Notes under the pieces: model-generated
Databases searched by the model: none
What the model was told of the DNA's origin: nothing
The model's input: only the letters and a program-made list of their open reading frames with translations
Translations under genes and position numbers: made by a program
In this document: positions 14,929-24,277 of the stretch, one piece after another
Layout: every line of letters starts with the position of its first letter
How positions within the stretch are numbered: the stretch's first letter is position 1
Assembly (NCBI GenBank): GCA_964354855.1
Contig: CAYHBO010000018.1
Coordinates: 1 to 29,775, forward strand
DNA from: CAYHBO01 sp964354855
Lineage (GTDB): Bacteria > Babelota > Babeliae > Babelales > RVW-14
DNA: 29,775 bases
Direction: 5' to 3'

Positions 14929-15038
14929 TTCAATCGAATGTCTGAAACTAACTTTTGATTAACCTTCTTTCATAATCATGGTAATTTTTTGTTCATTACC
15001 GAATGTTTTTTTAAGCGATTTATTCTGTAGGAGAGATA

Positions 15039-17399
15039 ATGATGAATAAAAAATGCACCATTGATAATGTTACTTGCCATGATGTTCAAGAAGATGAAGT
15101 TTTAACGATTTGGCATAAAATCTTACCACCAGCGATGTTAACCTTTATAACAATGCTGTTGTACTGGCCTTCATTGAGCTATCCGTTTCAGTTTGATGAC
15201 ATAGCCAATATTTCCAAAAAATTTACGATTAGATTTGATAATCCCCTGGTGCGTTGGTGGACACATAGTCGCTGGTTTAGTGATTGGCTAAACTCATTAA
15301 ATTTTCAAATCGGACGATTTGAGCCTTTTTGGTACCGTATGACCAATGTGACGATTCATGTGTTGTCAGGAATTTTTATATTTTTGATGGTACTGAATCT
15401 GTGTAGCTTTCTCAAAAAGAAATCGTTTATTTTTAGTTATCGCTTGTTGATTGCAACTACAACTGCGGCGTTCTTTTTATTACATCCGGTACAAACACAA
15501 ACAGTGTCCTATGTTATTCAAGCGCGTCAAGAAGGCTTAGCGACGCTATTTGTTTTAGCGCTGCTACATTTTTTTGTGCAATTTTTTGTAAGTCGTACCA
15601 ATGTATTAAAAACGTTAAATCTTGGGATGTGTTTACTGGTAGGTGTTATTGCCTGTGGTATTAAAGAGATTGTTGTTGTGGTACCATTTTTACTGTTGCT
15701 CATTGATTGGTTTTTTATTTCAGGAGAACAGTGGCATACGTTTAAAAAACATTTTTATATTTTTGCATTGGTCAGCGTCTGTTTTTTAGGCGTATTTTTC
15801 CACTATCACCCAATTTCTATGGTTAAAGATGTGGTAACGTTTAATGCGCCTCCAACGGTGAATAATCGTGGAAATATTATTACGTCTGATGCATTTGATC
15901 ACATTATGCCGAATCAATTTTTTATATCAGAATTTAAAGTTATTGTGCATTACCTAACAATGTTTTTTTGGCCATTTAATATCAGTGTTGAATATGATTG
16001 GAAACTAGCGGCTGGTTTTTTTGTTTCATCGGTTATTTTTCCATTGCTTATATTATTAGCATTGATCTTTGGTGCACTCTTGTTGACGATTAGAAAGAAA
16101 TATTCTTTCTTAGCCTTTGGTTTTTTCTGGTTTTTAATTTGTGTGGTTCCACGTTCATCTCTTATTCCATCTGCTGAGTTAGCTTGTGACTATAAAACCT
16201 ATCTTGCCTCGGTTGGGATCTGTTTTATATTGGCCGTTTTACTGGCGCAGGTGATCAATCGATTATTCATGTGGATAAGTAAGCGATCATGGTACGGTGA
16301 AAATGAGTATTTTAATAAGAACAGTGTTTTATCGGGGTTACTTTTATTGATGATGGTTCCGGTGGCAACTTTTGCTTTTTTGCGTAATACGGTATGGAGT
16401 TCATCGGTTATTTTCTGGGCGGATAATGTTGCTAAGGCTCCGAACAAAGCGCGTGTTTTCAATAACTACGGAGTAGCTCTTGCTGAAGCTGGAAAACTTG
16501 ATGAATCTATTGTTGCCTATAAACATGCCATAGAGCTTGATCGATGGTATCAAGATCCATTAAGTAATTTGGCCGTTGCATACTCCCTCAAAGGAAATAT
16601 AGATGAAGCAATTCAATCACTGCAGATGGCGTTACATCTTTATCCTGATTATCCAGAAGCATACAACAATATTGGTTCTTTATTTTTACAGAAAAAAGAT
16701 TATGTGAATGCTGAGCGTGCCTTACAACGGGCAGTTCAACTTCGACCGTACTATGGAAAAGCATACTTTAATCTAGCGCGGATGCATGATGAAAAAGGTG
16801 ATTCCATGAAAGTGTGGGAATACCTTAAAAAATCAACAGAAGGTGATCTTGATTTGCCGGATGTGTTTTTGAAGTATGGGCTTATTTGTCTTCGTGTACA
16901 AAAATATGAAGAAGCCGAACAGGCATTCTTAACTGCGATGGAACGAGGGCTTAATGATCATCAGGTTTTATTTAATCTTGGAAATGCTTATTACATGATG
17001 ACTAAATATGATCAAGCAAAAGAAATTTATGAGAAATTGGTTAACGCAAATCCTCTTGATGTTCGTTATATGCATAATCTTGCAGAGACCTTTTTATCTA
17101 TGAAAGACTATGATAAGGCATTATCGGTGTTTAGACAATCGACCACGTTGCCGAACCCAATTCCTCAATCATTTATGAGGGTGGCTACTTGTTTAGAAAA
17201 TATGCAAAAAAAAGATGAGGCTAAACATTATCTCAATGATCTTTTGGCGTTAAATGCTCCTGAGGATTTTAAAAAGGGGGTAAAAACGGAGATTGCTCGG
17301 TTGTCTATTCAAGAGAGACTTAATGAAGCAGGTGGTAAAATTAAATTAAGTGATTTTAAAGCAATTTTAGCACAGCGTGAAGGTGCTAAAATTGCTTAA
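15039..17399 (+). CDS. TMTC-like multi-membrane protein with TPR repeats (first copy)
   Basis: The 786-residue protein has about ten membrane helices in its first 440 residues and a C-terminal array of TPR repeats (from about 465 to 755). It resembles TMTC proteins and related GT-C glycosyltransferases, which move a sugar from a polyprenyl-phosphate donor to proteins. Shared marks are an acidic FDD (52-54) in the first outer loop, just after the first membrane helix, and HPVQTQTVSYVIQARQEGLA (149-168), which matches the family's HP-x-x-T-E-x-V region. The TPRs carry the usual A-x-x-x-x-L-G-x-x-x-x-A spacing (GVALAEAGKLDESIVAYKHA). AGGAG precedes the ATG pair at 15039/15042. A homologous gene follows after 20 bp. 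Transfer activity and substrate are inferred. Confidence 0.85.
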   Translation: MMNKKCTIDNVTCHDVQEDEVLTIWHKILPPAMLTFITMLLYWPSLSYPFQFDDIANISKKFTIRFDNPLVRWWTHSRWFSDWLNSLNFQIGRFEPFWYRMTNVTIHVLSGIFIFLMVLNLCSFLKKKSFIFSYRLLIATTTAAFFLLHPVQTQTVSYVIQARQEGLATLFVLALLHFFVQFFVSRTNVLKTLNLGMCLLVGVIACGIKEIVVVVPFLLLLIDWFFISGEQWHTFKKHFYIFALVSVCFLGVFFHYHPISMVKDVVTFNAPPTVNNRGNIITSDAFDHIMPNQFFISEFKVIVHYLTMFFWPFNISVEYDWKLAAGFFVSSVIFPLLILLALIFGALLLTIRKKYSFLAFGFFWFLICVVPRSSLIPSAELACDYKTYLASVGICFILAVLLAQVINRLFMWISKRSWYGENEYFNKNSVLSGLLLLMMVPVATFAFLRNTVWSSSVIFWADNVAKAPNKARVFNNYGVALAEAGKLDESIVAYKHAIELDRWYQDPLSNLAVAYSLKGNIDEAIQSLQMALHLYPDYPEAYNNIGSLFLQKKDYVNAERALQRAVQLRPYYGKAYFNLARMHDEKGDSMKVWEYLKKSTEGDLDLPDVFLKYGLICLRVQKYEEAEQAFLTAMERGLNDHQVLFNLGNAYYMMTKYDQAKEIYEKLVNANPLDVRYMHNLAETFLSMKDYDKALSVFRQSTTLPNPIPQSFMRVATCLENMQKKDEAKHYLNDLLALNAPEDFKKGVKTEIARLSIQERLNEAGGKIKLSDFKAILAQREGAKIA

Positions 17400-17419
17400 T
17401 AATATTTAAAGGAGAGTCT

Positions 17420-19636
17420 ATGGAAAGTCAAAATTTAGTTGAAAAAATAACGAGTCATAAAACGATGTTAGGGGCATTGATTGCAGCAATGTTATCGGTA
17501 GTAACCTTTATCGTTTATTATCCATCGTTGCGCTATGGTTTTTTGTTTGATGATTTACCAACGATTACTGAATATTTTTATATTCGTGTTTTTGATCCGG
17601 TGGGGCAATTTTTTAGTAATTCACGTTGGATATCTCGGGTGCTTAACCAATGGACCTATAAGCATTGGAAGGCCGATCCATTTGGGTATCGCATTATTGA
17701 TCTTATGATGCACATTGGGATTGGATTAATGATTTTTTTCATCTTGGTAAAAGTTTTTTCAATGGCGCGTAAAGAGAGCTTGCTTTCTAAATATGCTTAT
17801 TGGTTTTCAACAATTGTTGCAGGACTCTTCTTATTACATCCAACACAAACGCAAACCGCTACTTACATTACCCAAATGAGGCTTGAGGGATTAGTCGTAT
17901 TTTTTGTTTTCGCCGTACTTATTTCTTTTACTCAAGCGGTTTATGCCGTTAATAAAAATACGCGTATGGTGCTTTATAGCCTAACAACCATTTTAATGAT
18001 GTTTGCAGCTGGGACTAAAGAAATCATTATTGTTTTGCCTTTTTTACTGTTTATTTTTGATTGGTTTTTACTTGCAGAAGGTGAATGGTCGATCTTTAAG
18101 CAACGGTTGCCGATTCATGGAGTGTTACTTGTTACCATGATGGGAACGCTTTCTTTTCTTGGTTATACGCCAACACCTAAACTTATTACGGCCATGGCAA
18201 AAACTGAGCTACGTAATAATCGTGGCAACACGCTTACAGCTACGGCGACTGAAAAAATTAAGCCATTTCCATTTTTTATCTCGCAATTTAAAGTTGTGGT
18301 CCATTACATCTCCATTTTCTTTAACCCATTTAAGTTGAGCTTTGATTACGATGTTAAGTTAGCTAAAGGTGTTTTTACGAAAGATGTTATATTTCCCTTA
18401 TTCTTTTTGTTGATGCTGTTTGGTATGTGTTGCTATTTATTTTATCACCAGAAAAATCATCCGGTCGTTTTTGGTTTAGTGTGGTTTTTTATTGCCATGT
18501 TGCCTCGTGCAAGTATTTTTCCTGCAACAGAACTTATCTGTGATTATAAAACGTTCCTCCCTTCCTTTGGCATTTTGTTTGTGTTAGGCATTGGAATACT
18601 TCATTTTTTTGTGTGGAGTTGGAAATTTATTTCTTGGAAACAAAAAAAAGAAACACAAGCGGCTATGGTCGGGATGCTATTTTTTGCTCTTGGCGCTGCA
18701 ACGGTATCAAGAAATGTGGTGTGGACTTCAGAGTTAACGTTTTGGAAAGATGTTATAGCTAAAGCTCCTTTAAAATCTCGCGGTTATAACAACTATGCGG
18801 TTGCTTTGTGGGAAGCTGGTTATGCAGATGATTCTATTGCAAACTATAAAAAAGCCTTAGACCTTGATGGTAGTTACGGTGAGCCGCACGTGAATCTTGC
18901 CACTATTTACCAGGGCATGGGAAGAAAAGAAGAAGCGTTAGAACATTACAAAAAAGCATTGGATACCGGTGAAATTCATTCACAGCTTTATCATAATCTT
19001 GCGATTTTGCATTTGAGTAACGGACATACTGACCTTGCAGTAAATTGTTTTAAAGAGGCGGTTGCAACGCGGCCTTATTTTACGCAGTCATGGATACAAC
19101 TGGGTAAGCTTTATCAATCACAAAAGAAATGGCATGAGGCGTTAGCTGCTTATGATCAAGGATTGAAAGGTGATCGTGGCAATGATCGAGAATTGATTTA
19201 TCTTTATGCGAGTGTTAATTATCAGCTTGGTAATATTGATAGAGCGCTTGAATCATTTTCTAAGATTGATAAACATTATAGTGATGTTGCGTTTCAGTTA
19301 GGGTGTTGCCATTATGCAAAACATCATTATGCTGATGCTTCAAATTATTTTGCAACGGCATGTTCGCGTGAACCAAAAAATATTATGTACCAATACAATT
19401 ATGGCATGTCATTGTTGAATGCATGTAAGTACCGTGAGGCGTTAGAGGTTTACCAGAAATGTCATCATGAGCGAGATTCATTGCCCTTTCTAGTCCTTCA
19501 TGAGGCCAACTGTCTTCTTCAAATGGGAAATAAAGAGGTAGCAAAAAAAGAACTCTTAGCTCTGATTAAAACGACGCAGCACGCTCCCGTTAAAGAAGAT
19601 GCACAAAAATTTATGAAAGAAAATGGATTAGCATAA
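17420..19636 (+). CDS. TMTC-like multi-membrane protein with TPR repeats (second copy)
   Basis: This 738-residue protein is a paralogue of the gene just upstream: same order of about ten membrane helices followed by TPR repeats, the same FDD (43-45) in the first outer loop, LLHPTQTQTATYITQMRLEG matching the HPVQTQT segment, a shared NNRGN motif in a large loop, and a shared LICDYKTFLPS versus LACDYKTYLAS. TPRs begin near NNYAVALWEAGYADDSIANY and run to about residue 700. The two copies are clearly diverged, so the duplication is not recent. An AAAGGAG site precedes the ATG. Its TAA overlaps the start of the isomerase gene by one base. Likely a GT-C glycosyltransferase of the inner membrane, by analogy. 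Confidence 0.85.
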   Translation: MESQNLVEKITSHKTMLGALIAAMLSVVTFIVYYPSLRYGFLFDDLPTITEYFYIRVFDPVGQFFSNSRWISRVLNQWTYKHWKADPFGYRIIDLMMHIGIGLMIFFILVKVFSMARKESLLSKYAYWFSTIVAGLFLLHPTQTQTATYITQMRLEGLVVFFVFAVLISFTQAVYAVNKNTRMVLYSLTTILMMFAAGTKEIIIVLPFLLFIFDWFLLAEGEWSIFKQRLPIHGVLLVTMMGTLSFLGYTPTPKLITAMAKTELRNNRGNTLTATATEKIKPFPFFISQFKVVVHYISIFFNPFKLSFDYDVKLAKGVFTKDVIFPLFFLLMLFGMCCYLFYHQKNHPVVFGLVWFFIAMLPRASIFPATELICDYKTFLPSFGILFVLGIGILHFFVWSWKFISWKQKKETQAAMVGMLFFALGAATVSRNVVWTSELTFWKDVIAKAPLKSRGYNNYAVALWEAGYADDSIANYKKALDLDGSYGEPHVNLATIYQGMGRKEEALEHYKKALDTGEIHSQLYHNLAILHLSNGHTDLAVNCFKEAVATRPYFTQSWIQLGKLYQSQKKWHEALAAYDQGLKGDRGNDRELIYLYASVNYQLGNIDRALESFSKIDKHYSDVAFQLGCCHYAKHHYADASNYFATACSREPKNIMYQYNYGMSLLNACKYREALEVYQKCHHERDSLPFLVLHEANCLLQMGNKEVAKKELLALIKTTQHAPVKEDAQKFMKENGLA

Positions 19637-20646
19637 TGTTTGAAGATATTGCTCAGTGGAAAGATAAACTAACAATCGGGGCCAAACTTGGTACCGATTG
19701 TTATCGAGAACAACAGGATCAGTTGCCAAAGAAAATAATCGCTGTTGCTTTTGTTGGCATGGGTGGTTCTGGGATTGCAGGACGTATTATGAAGACGTTG
19801 TTTGATAAAAAAACAACGGTGATGAGTACCGTCATTGAGGGAACAGAGCTTCCTGGCTATGTTGATCAAAACACTTTGGCTATTGTGAGTTCGTATTCCG
19901 GCAATACCTGGGAAACCATTGAAGTACTTAATGAACTTATCAAACGAAAGATTCCAACGATCATTGTTGCTTATGGTGGTAGAGTTATTGAACTGGCACG
20001 GGAGAAGCAACTTCCTTGGGTACAAATACCGATATCGCTTACTCCTCGATCGGCTTTAGGATGTTTTTTGGGTATTTTCTTGGCGTTATTTGATGAATAT
20101 CATGTGTTAAATGGCCATCAATTAATCCAACAATTAATTGGGTATCTTGATGAGTATCTTGCATTGGTTAGTTCTCGAGCATATTTTGATGATTTTTTAC
20201 GTCAAGCATCAGGGCGTGATTTCTTTCATATTTGGGGTATAAGTGGTGATAGTGCGGCTTGTGCTTACCGGGCACAGACGCAGTTTAATGAAAATAGTAA
20301 AATTCAAGCTGTAAATTCTACCATCCCTGAACTCTGCCATAATCTTATTATTGGCTTTACCAAAATGAGCGTTCAGCCGTTTATTTTACTGATGTATACC
20401 AATTTTATTTCAGAAAATCTGAAAAAGGCGGTTGCAGCCACCGAAGAACTTTTACATAGGACCGGAGTTACTCTTTACAAAGTACCCATTTTAGGCGATA
20501 CTTTCGAATGTCAGCTTTTACATATGGTTTTATGGGCTGATTTTGCTTCTTGTTACTTGGGACAGATACATGGTGTTGATCTTGAGTCAGTCGTTCTAAT
20601 CGATGAGCTTAAAAAAGAACACAAGCAAAAAGGTATAACGGTTTAG
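19636..20646 (+). CDS. Bifunctional phosphoglucose/phosphomannose isomerase family protein
   Basis: This cytosolic SIS-domain enzyme interconverts glucose-6-phosphate, fructose-6-phosphate and probably mannose-6-phosphate. The 336 residues show the first SIS core VAFVGMGGSGIAG (about 36-48), the sugar-phosphate loop VSSYSGNTWET (about 83-94), and in the second domain the catalytic Glu and His region STIPELCHNLI and the C-terminal GVDLESVVLIDELK, all as in the archaeal/bacterial bifunctional PGI/PMI group. The start overlaps the second TMTC-like gene (TAATG), so expression is coupled. In a genome with no other sugar-isomerase gene in view it may serve glycolysis, supply of mannose for the neighbouring glycosyltransferase-like proteins, or both. 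The second activity is a family inference. Confidence 0.9.
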   Translation: MFEDIAQWKDKLTIGAKLGTDCYREQQDQLPKKIIAVAFVGMGGSGIAGRIMKTLFDKKTTVMSTVIEGTELPGYVDQNTLAIVSSYSGNTWETIEVLNELIKRKIPTIIVAYGGRVIELAREKQLPWVQIPISLTPRSALGCFLGIFLALFDEYHVLNGHQLIQQLIGYLDEYLALVSSRAYFDDFLRQASGRDFFHIWGISGDSAACAYRAQTQFNENSKIQAVNSTIPELCHNLIIGFTKMSVQPFILLMYTNFISENLKKAVAATEELLHRTGVTLYKVPILGDTFECQLLHMVLWADFASCYLGQIHGVDLESVVLIDELKKEHKQKGITV

Positions 20647-20664
20647 CTTTTAGGATTGCTTTCT

Positions 20665-20871
20665 ATGAAAAAAGGTTTTCATCCAAAAACGTTTGATATT
20701 GTAGTTTCATGCGTATGCGGAAACAGATTCGACACAATATCAACGGTCGAAGAAATTAGAGTTGATATTTGCTCTAACTGCCATCCGTTGTTTACCGGTG
20801 CGCAAAGATTTGTTGATACCGCTGGTCGTATTGAAAAATTCGAACAACGTTACAATAAAGCAAAAAAATAA
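20665..20871 (+). CDS. rpmE: Large ribosomal subunit protein bL31
   Basis: The 68-residue basic protein begins MKKGFHPK and carries the zinc-binding set C16, C18, C36 and C39 (CVCGN and CSNCHPLFTG), the classical zinc-containing form of bL31, which bridges the ribosomal subunits. The ATG at 20665 is preceded by TAGGA nine bases upstream; an in-frame TTG at 20656 would add residues not found in the family. It lies 18 bp after the isomerase stop and before prfA, a frequent bacterial arrangement (rpmE-prfA-prmC). Confidence 0.97.
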   Translation: MKKGFHPKTFDIVVSCVCGNRFDTISTVEEIRVDICSNCHPLFTGAQRFVDTAGRIEKFEQRYNKAKK

Positions 20872-20896
20872 CATCGCTGTTTGTGCGAAAAAATGT

Positions 20897-20938
20897 TACA
20901 ACGAGCACAAGATCTGGAAAGATTTTGTGCTCGTTGTA
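20897..20938 (+). other. Long hairpin between rpmE and prfA
   Basis: A 19-bp inverted repeat (20897-20915 with 20920-20938, one G-U pair) surrounds a GGAA tetraloop. It is as stable as a terminator stem but lacks a following T-run. It begins 25 bases after the rpmE stop and ends 44 bases before prfA. In RNA it could protect the rpmE 3' end, act as an RNase III site, or attenuate reading into prfA. Confidence 0.8.
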
Positions 20939-20982
20939 GTTTGTAGGGTATTATTTTATTACCGTTACCTGGGAACCTTCGT

Positions 20983-22053
20983 ATGTTGAACTGGGAAGCA
21001 ATACAGCAAAAATATCATGACCTTGTGCAACGGTTGACCGATATGATGCTTGAGCGCAATGAACGAGCTGAGTATCAAAAAGAATTATCTCAATATGCTA
21101 ACTTACTCTCTTTCTATAAAGATATCAGTGCACTTGAAAGTGATCTTAAGAAAAACAAAGAGCAAGCAGATGCTGAAACTGATCCAGCACTAAAATCGCT
21201 CTATCTGGAAGAAATTAAAGAACAAGAATTACGATTAAAAGATATCAATAGAGAAATTGATGATCTTTTGTATCCTGCTGATGAACATGATAAACGTTCA
21301 ATATTTCTTGAAATACGTGCTGGCGCTGGCGGCCAAGAGGCTGGATTGTTTGTGGCTGATCTTTTCAAAATGTATTCCATGTATGCAACAGAGCGGCATT
21401 GGGAAGTTTCGATTGTTGAAGCTAACTCAACTGATATTAGCGGTTACAGTAAAATTGTTGTTTATATCAAAGGCAAAAACGTTTATAAATTTTTAAAATA
21501 TGAATCTGGTGTTCATCGTGTTCAACGAGTGCCTAAAACAGAAACACAAGGCCGTGTTCATACCTCAACCGTTACGGTGGCGGTATTACCTGAAATTGAA
21601 GACGTTGAAATAGCCATTAACGCGAATGATCTTCGGATAGATGTTTATCGTTCAGGCGGGGCTGGAGGACAGCACGTTAATACGACCGATTCTGCGGTAC
21701 GAATTACGCATATTCCAACCGGAACCGTGGTTACCTGTCAAGATGAACGTTCTCAAATAAAAAACAAAGCAAAAGCAATGAAGGTGTTGCAAGCGCGTAT
21801 TTACGAGGCTGAACGAGCAAAGAAGGATGCTGAATTAAGTGCGCAACGCAAACAACAAGTTGGCACCGGTGAGCGTGCAGAAAAAATTCGAACGTATAAT
21901 TTTCCACAAAATAGAGTTACCGATCATCGTACTGAAGTTACGCTTAAAAAGCTTGATTTGGTAATGCAGGGTGATATGGGAGATTTGATTGACCCATTGG
22001 TATCATGGGATTTAGAACAGCGTCGAAAAAAAGGATCATTTTTAGCAGAGTAG
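20983..22053 (+). CDS. prfA: Peptide chain release factor 1
   Basis: RF1 reads UAA and UAG stop codons and triggers peptide release on the ribosome. The 356-residue length is typical. The codon-reading tripeptide P-K-T sits at 184-186 within HRVQRVPKTETQGRVHTS, the RF1 context (RF2 would have SPF), and the universally conserved GGQ is at 228-230. The coiled domain 1 spans roughly residues 1-100. The Gln of GGQ is the methylation target of PrmC, encoded 2.7 kb downstream on the same strand. The ribosome site is weak (GGGAA). Identification is certain. Confidence 0.98.
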   Translation: MLNWEAIQQKYHDLVQRLTDMMLERNERAEYQKELSQYANLLSFYKDISALESDLKKNKEQADAETDPALKSLYLEEIKEQELRLKDINREIDDLLYPADEHDKRSIFLEIRAGAGGQEAGLFVADLFKMYSMYATERHWEVSIVEANSTDISGYSKIVVYIKGKNVYKFLKYESGVHRVQRVPKTETQGRVHTSTVTVAVLPEIEDVEIAINANDLRIDVYRSGGAGGQHVNTTDSAVRITHIPTGTVVTCQDERSQIKNKAKAMKVLQARIYEAERAKKDAELSAQRKQQVGTGERAEKIRTYNFPQNRVTDHRTEVTLKKLDLVMQGDMGDLIDPLVSWDLEQRRKKGSFLAE

Positions 22054-22066
22054 TGAAGGAAAACGT

Positions 22067-23332
22067 ATGATGATAGTTGATTTTCTTGGACTCCATTACA
22101 TGGGGTTTATCACCATGGGAGTTATTCTTGGTATCGCTTACATGTTTTCAAGCTCAAGAAAACATATCAAAATAAAATTAGTTATTAATGCATTACTTAT
22201 GCAAGCTTCACTTGCATTTTTTATTCTTAAAACCGGTATAGGTAAGGTGATCTTTGCAACAATTGCACATGGGTTTGAAGGGCTTTACTATTTTGCCGAT
22301 CAAGGTTCACGCTTTGTTTTTGGTAACTTAGCTTCTGTAGATGGTCCATGGGGTATGGTGTTTGCCTTTAAGGTGTTACCGAATATGATTTTTTTCGGTG
22401 CCTTTATGGCGATTCTTTTTCACTTTGGGGTTGTGCAAATCCTGGTCCGTGTTATGTCGGTTGTTATTCGTCCAGTATTAGGGATCTCTGGAGCTGAAAT
22501 GCTTTGTGTGTCGGCAAGTAGTATGTTGAGTCAAACTGAAGCTCCATTGCTCATTAAAAATTATCTTGCCCGTATGACTGATTCGGAACTTTTCTTGATC
22601 ATGGTGTGTGGCATGGCACATTTAAGTGGTTCAATTTTGGCCGTTTATGGCAGCATGGGTGTTCCCTTGGAACATTTATTAGCTTCCAGCATCATTGCTA
22701 TTCCATCCTCTATTTTAATTGCAAAAATTTTAATGCCAGAAGTGGCGCTTCCTGAAACAGCAAGTGGAAATTTTAAAGCAGCACCCGCTGAAACGCGTAA
22801 TGTTTTGGATGCGGTATCAACCGGAACCAATGATGGGTTAAGGCTTGCAGCAGGCGTTGGCGCGATGTTAATTGCGGTTATTGGATTAATAGCGCTTATT
22901 GATTACATTCTTTCTGCTTCGAGCGGGAGTATTTTTGGGTATTTAAATAATCATGGCTTTGATTTGCCTGAAGTTGGTTTTTCGCTGAATGATATTTTTG
23001 GTCGATTGTTTTATTGGGTAGCATTTGCTATTGGTGTTCCAGCGGCTGATTGTGTTGCTGCCGGAGCGTTGCTTGGTAAAAAACTTGTGATTAATGAATT
23101 TGTAGCTTATGCAGATTTTGCATCAAGAGATCTTCTTCCTCGAACACAAATTATCATGACTTATGCATTGTCCGGTTTTGCCAATTTTTCTTCTATCGGC
23201 ATTCAAATTGGTGGTATCGGTGCAGTGTGTCCTGAAAAGCGCATCAAACTGACACAATTTGGTCTTAAGGCGCTTCTTGGCGGAACCTTGGTGAATTTAT
23301 TGAATGCGACCCTTGTTGGGTTATTAATGTAA
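22067..23332 (+). CDS. Concentrative nucleoside transporter (NupC/CNT family)
   Basis: This 421-residue inner-membrane protein imports nucleosides using a proton or sodium gradient. Hydrophobic helices run throughout. Family marks are SQTEAPLLIKNYL (about 153-165), the central nucleoside/sodium-binding hairpin, the later EFVAYADF (about 344-351) and SGFANFSSIGIQIGGIGAV (about 375-393), which match QTEAPL, EFxAY and GFANxSSIGIQIGG of NupC and human CNT proteins. GAAGGA precedes the start. It sits between prfA and ftsY with short gaps. In a host-dependent cell it would bring in host nucleosides; that interpretation is inference. Confidence 0.94.
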   Translation: MMIVDFLGLHYMGFITMGVILGIAYMFSSSRKHIKIKLVINALLMQASLAFFILKTGIGKVIFATIAHGFEGLYYFADQGSRFVFGNLASVDGPWGMVFAFKVLPNMIFFGAFMAILFHFGVVQILVRVMSVVIRPVLGISGAEMLCVSASSMLSQTEAPLLIKNYLARMTDSELFLIMVCGMAHLSGSILAVYGSMGVPLEHLLASSIIAIPSSILIAKILMPEVALPETASGNFKAAPAETRNVLDAVSTGTNDGLRLAAGVGAMLIAVIGLIALIDYILSASSGSIFGYLNNHGFDLPEVGFSLNDIFGRLFYWVAFAIGVPAADCVAAGALLGKKLVINEFVAYADFASRDLLPRTQIIMTYALSGFANFSSIGIQIGGIGAVCPEKRIKLTQFGLKALLGGTLVNLLNATLVGLLM

Positions 23333-23354
23333 TAACTGCCTTGTATGGAGTGCC

Positions 23355-24254
23355 ATGTTTAATTTTATTAAACAAACTTTTAAGAAAATTTATGATGGGT
23401 TTACGAGTAAAATCTCAGTGCTTTTTACGAATAGAGCGCTTGATGATTCTTTTCTCAAGGAGTTATCTTCGTTGCTAATTTCTGCTGATACTGGGGTTAA
23501 AACAACCAACGAAATCATTAATCTTCTTTCTCTAAAAATTAAAGATGGCACCATACAAAATACTGAGCAGGCAAAAGTTGCGTTGCATGATGTTCTTCTC
23601 AATTTTCTTACCAAGCCGGAAGTTCCTGATCTTCTTCCAAAAGTCTTACTGATGGTTGGGATTAATGGCAGTGGGAAGACAACCTTTGTTGGTAAGCTTG
23701 CCAATCAACTCAAAAAAGATGGTAAACGAATTATGGTGGTTGCTGGAGATACGTTTCGTGCTGCCGCAACACAGCAACTTCAGGAATGGGCAATGCGCAT
23801 AGGGGTGGAAGTTTTTATTGGTAAAGAAAATCAAGATCCTGCATCCGTTATTTTTGATGCCTGTAAAAAATTTAAAGAAGAAAACTTTGACCATATCATT
23901 ATTGATACCGCCGGGCGCCTGCAAACAAAAATTAATCTTATGAATGAATTACAGAAAATGCATAAAATTATTGGTAAGCAATTACCTGACACTTCTGTTG
24001 CCACCTGGTTGACCATTGATGGGATGTTGGGGCAAAACTCATTACGACAAGCAGAACTGTTTCATGAGGCAACCAACCTTAATGGTATCGTGCTCACCAA
24101 GCTTGATGGGAGCGGGAAAGGTGGTATAGTATTTTCAATAGTTGCCCTACTTGGTATCCCTATAACGTATATTACTTTTGGTGAACAGCTTGACCAACTG
24201 AAAACTTTTGATGCTCGACAATACGTGCACGATTTACTTAATGAAGAACGTTAA
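23355..24254 (+). CDS. ftsY: Signal recognition particle receptor FtsY
   Basis: FtsY is the SRP receptor GTPase that delivers ribosomes making membrane proteins to the inner membrane. The 299 residues contain the N domain (helices, about 1-90) and the G domain: G1 GINGSGKTT (102-110), the family loop VVAGDTFRAAATQQL, G3 DTAGRL, G4 TKLDGSGKGG and the closing ITFGEQLDQLKTFD. There is practically no acidic A domain before the N domain, as in many short FtsY proteins. A GGAG site lies upstream. It is distinguished from Ffh by the lack of an M domain. Identification is certain. Confidence 0.97.
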   Translation: MFNFIKQTFKKIYDGFTSKISVLFTNRALDDSFLKELSSLLISADTGVKTTNEIINLLSLKIKDGTIQNTEQAKVALHDVLLNFLTKPEVPDLLPKVLLMVGINGSGKTTFVGKLANQLKKDGKRIMVVAGDTFRAAATQQLQEWAMRIGVEVFIGKENQDPASVIFDACKKFKEENFDHIIIDTAGRLQTKINLMNELQKMHKIIGKQLPDTSVATWLTIDGMLGQNSLRQAELFHEATNLNGIVLTKLDGSGKGGIVFSIVALLGIPITYITFGEQLDQLKTFDARQYVHDLLNEER

Positions 24255-24277
24255 TAAAATTGAGAAAGGAGCAGCGT

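Noticed and set aside
14980..15011. GGTAAT/ATTACC hairpin with a nearby T-run after the ankyrin gene
   Set aside because: A 6-bp stem with a 9-base loop and a gap of four bases before the T-run is weak; it could be a poor terminator but is not supported enough to list.
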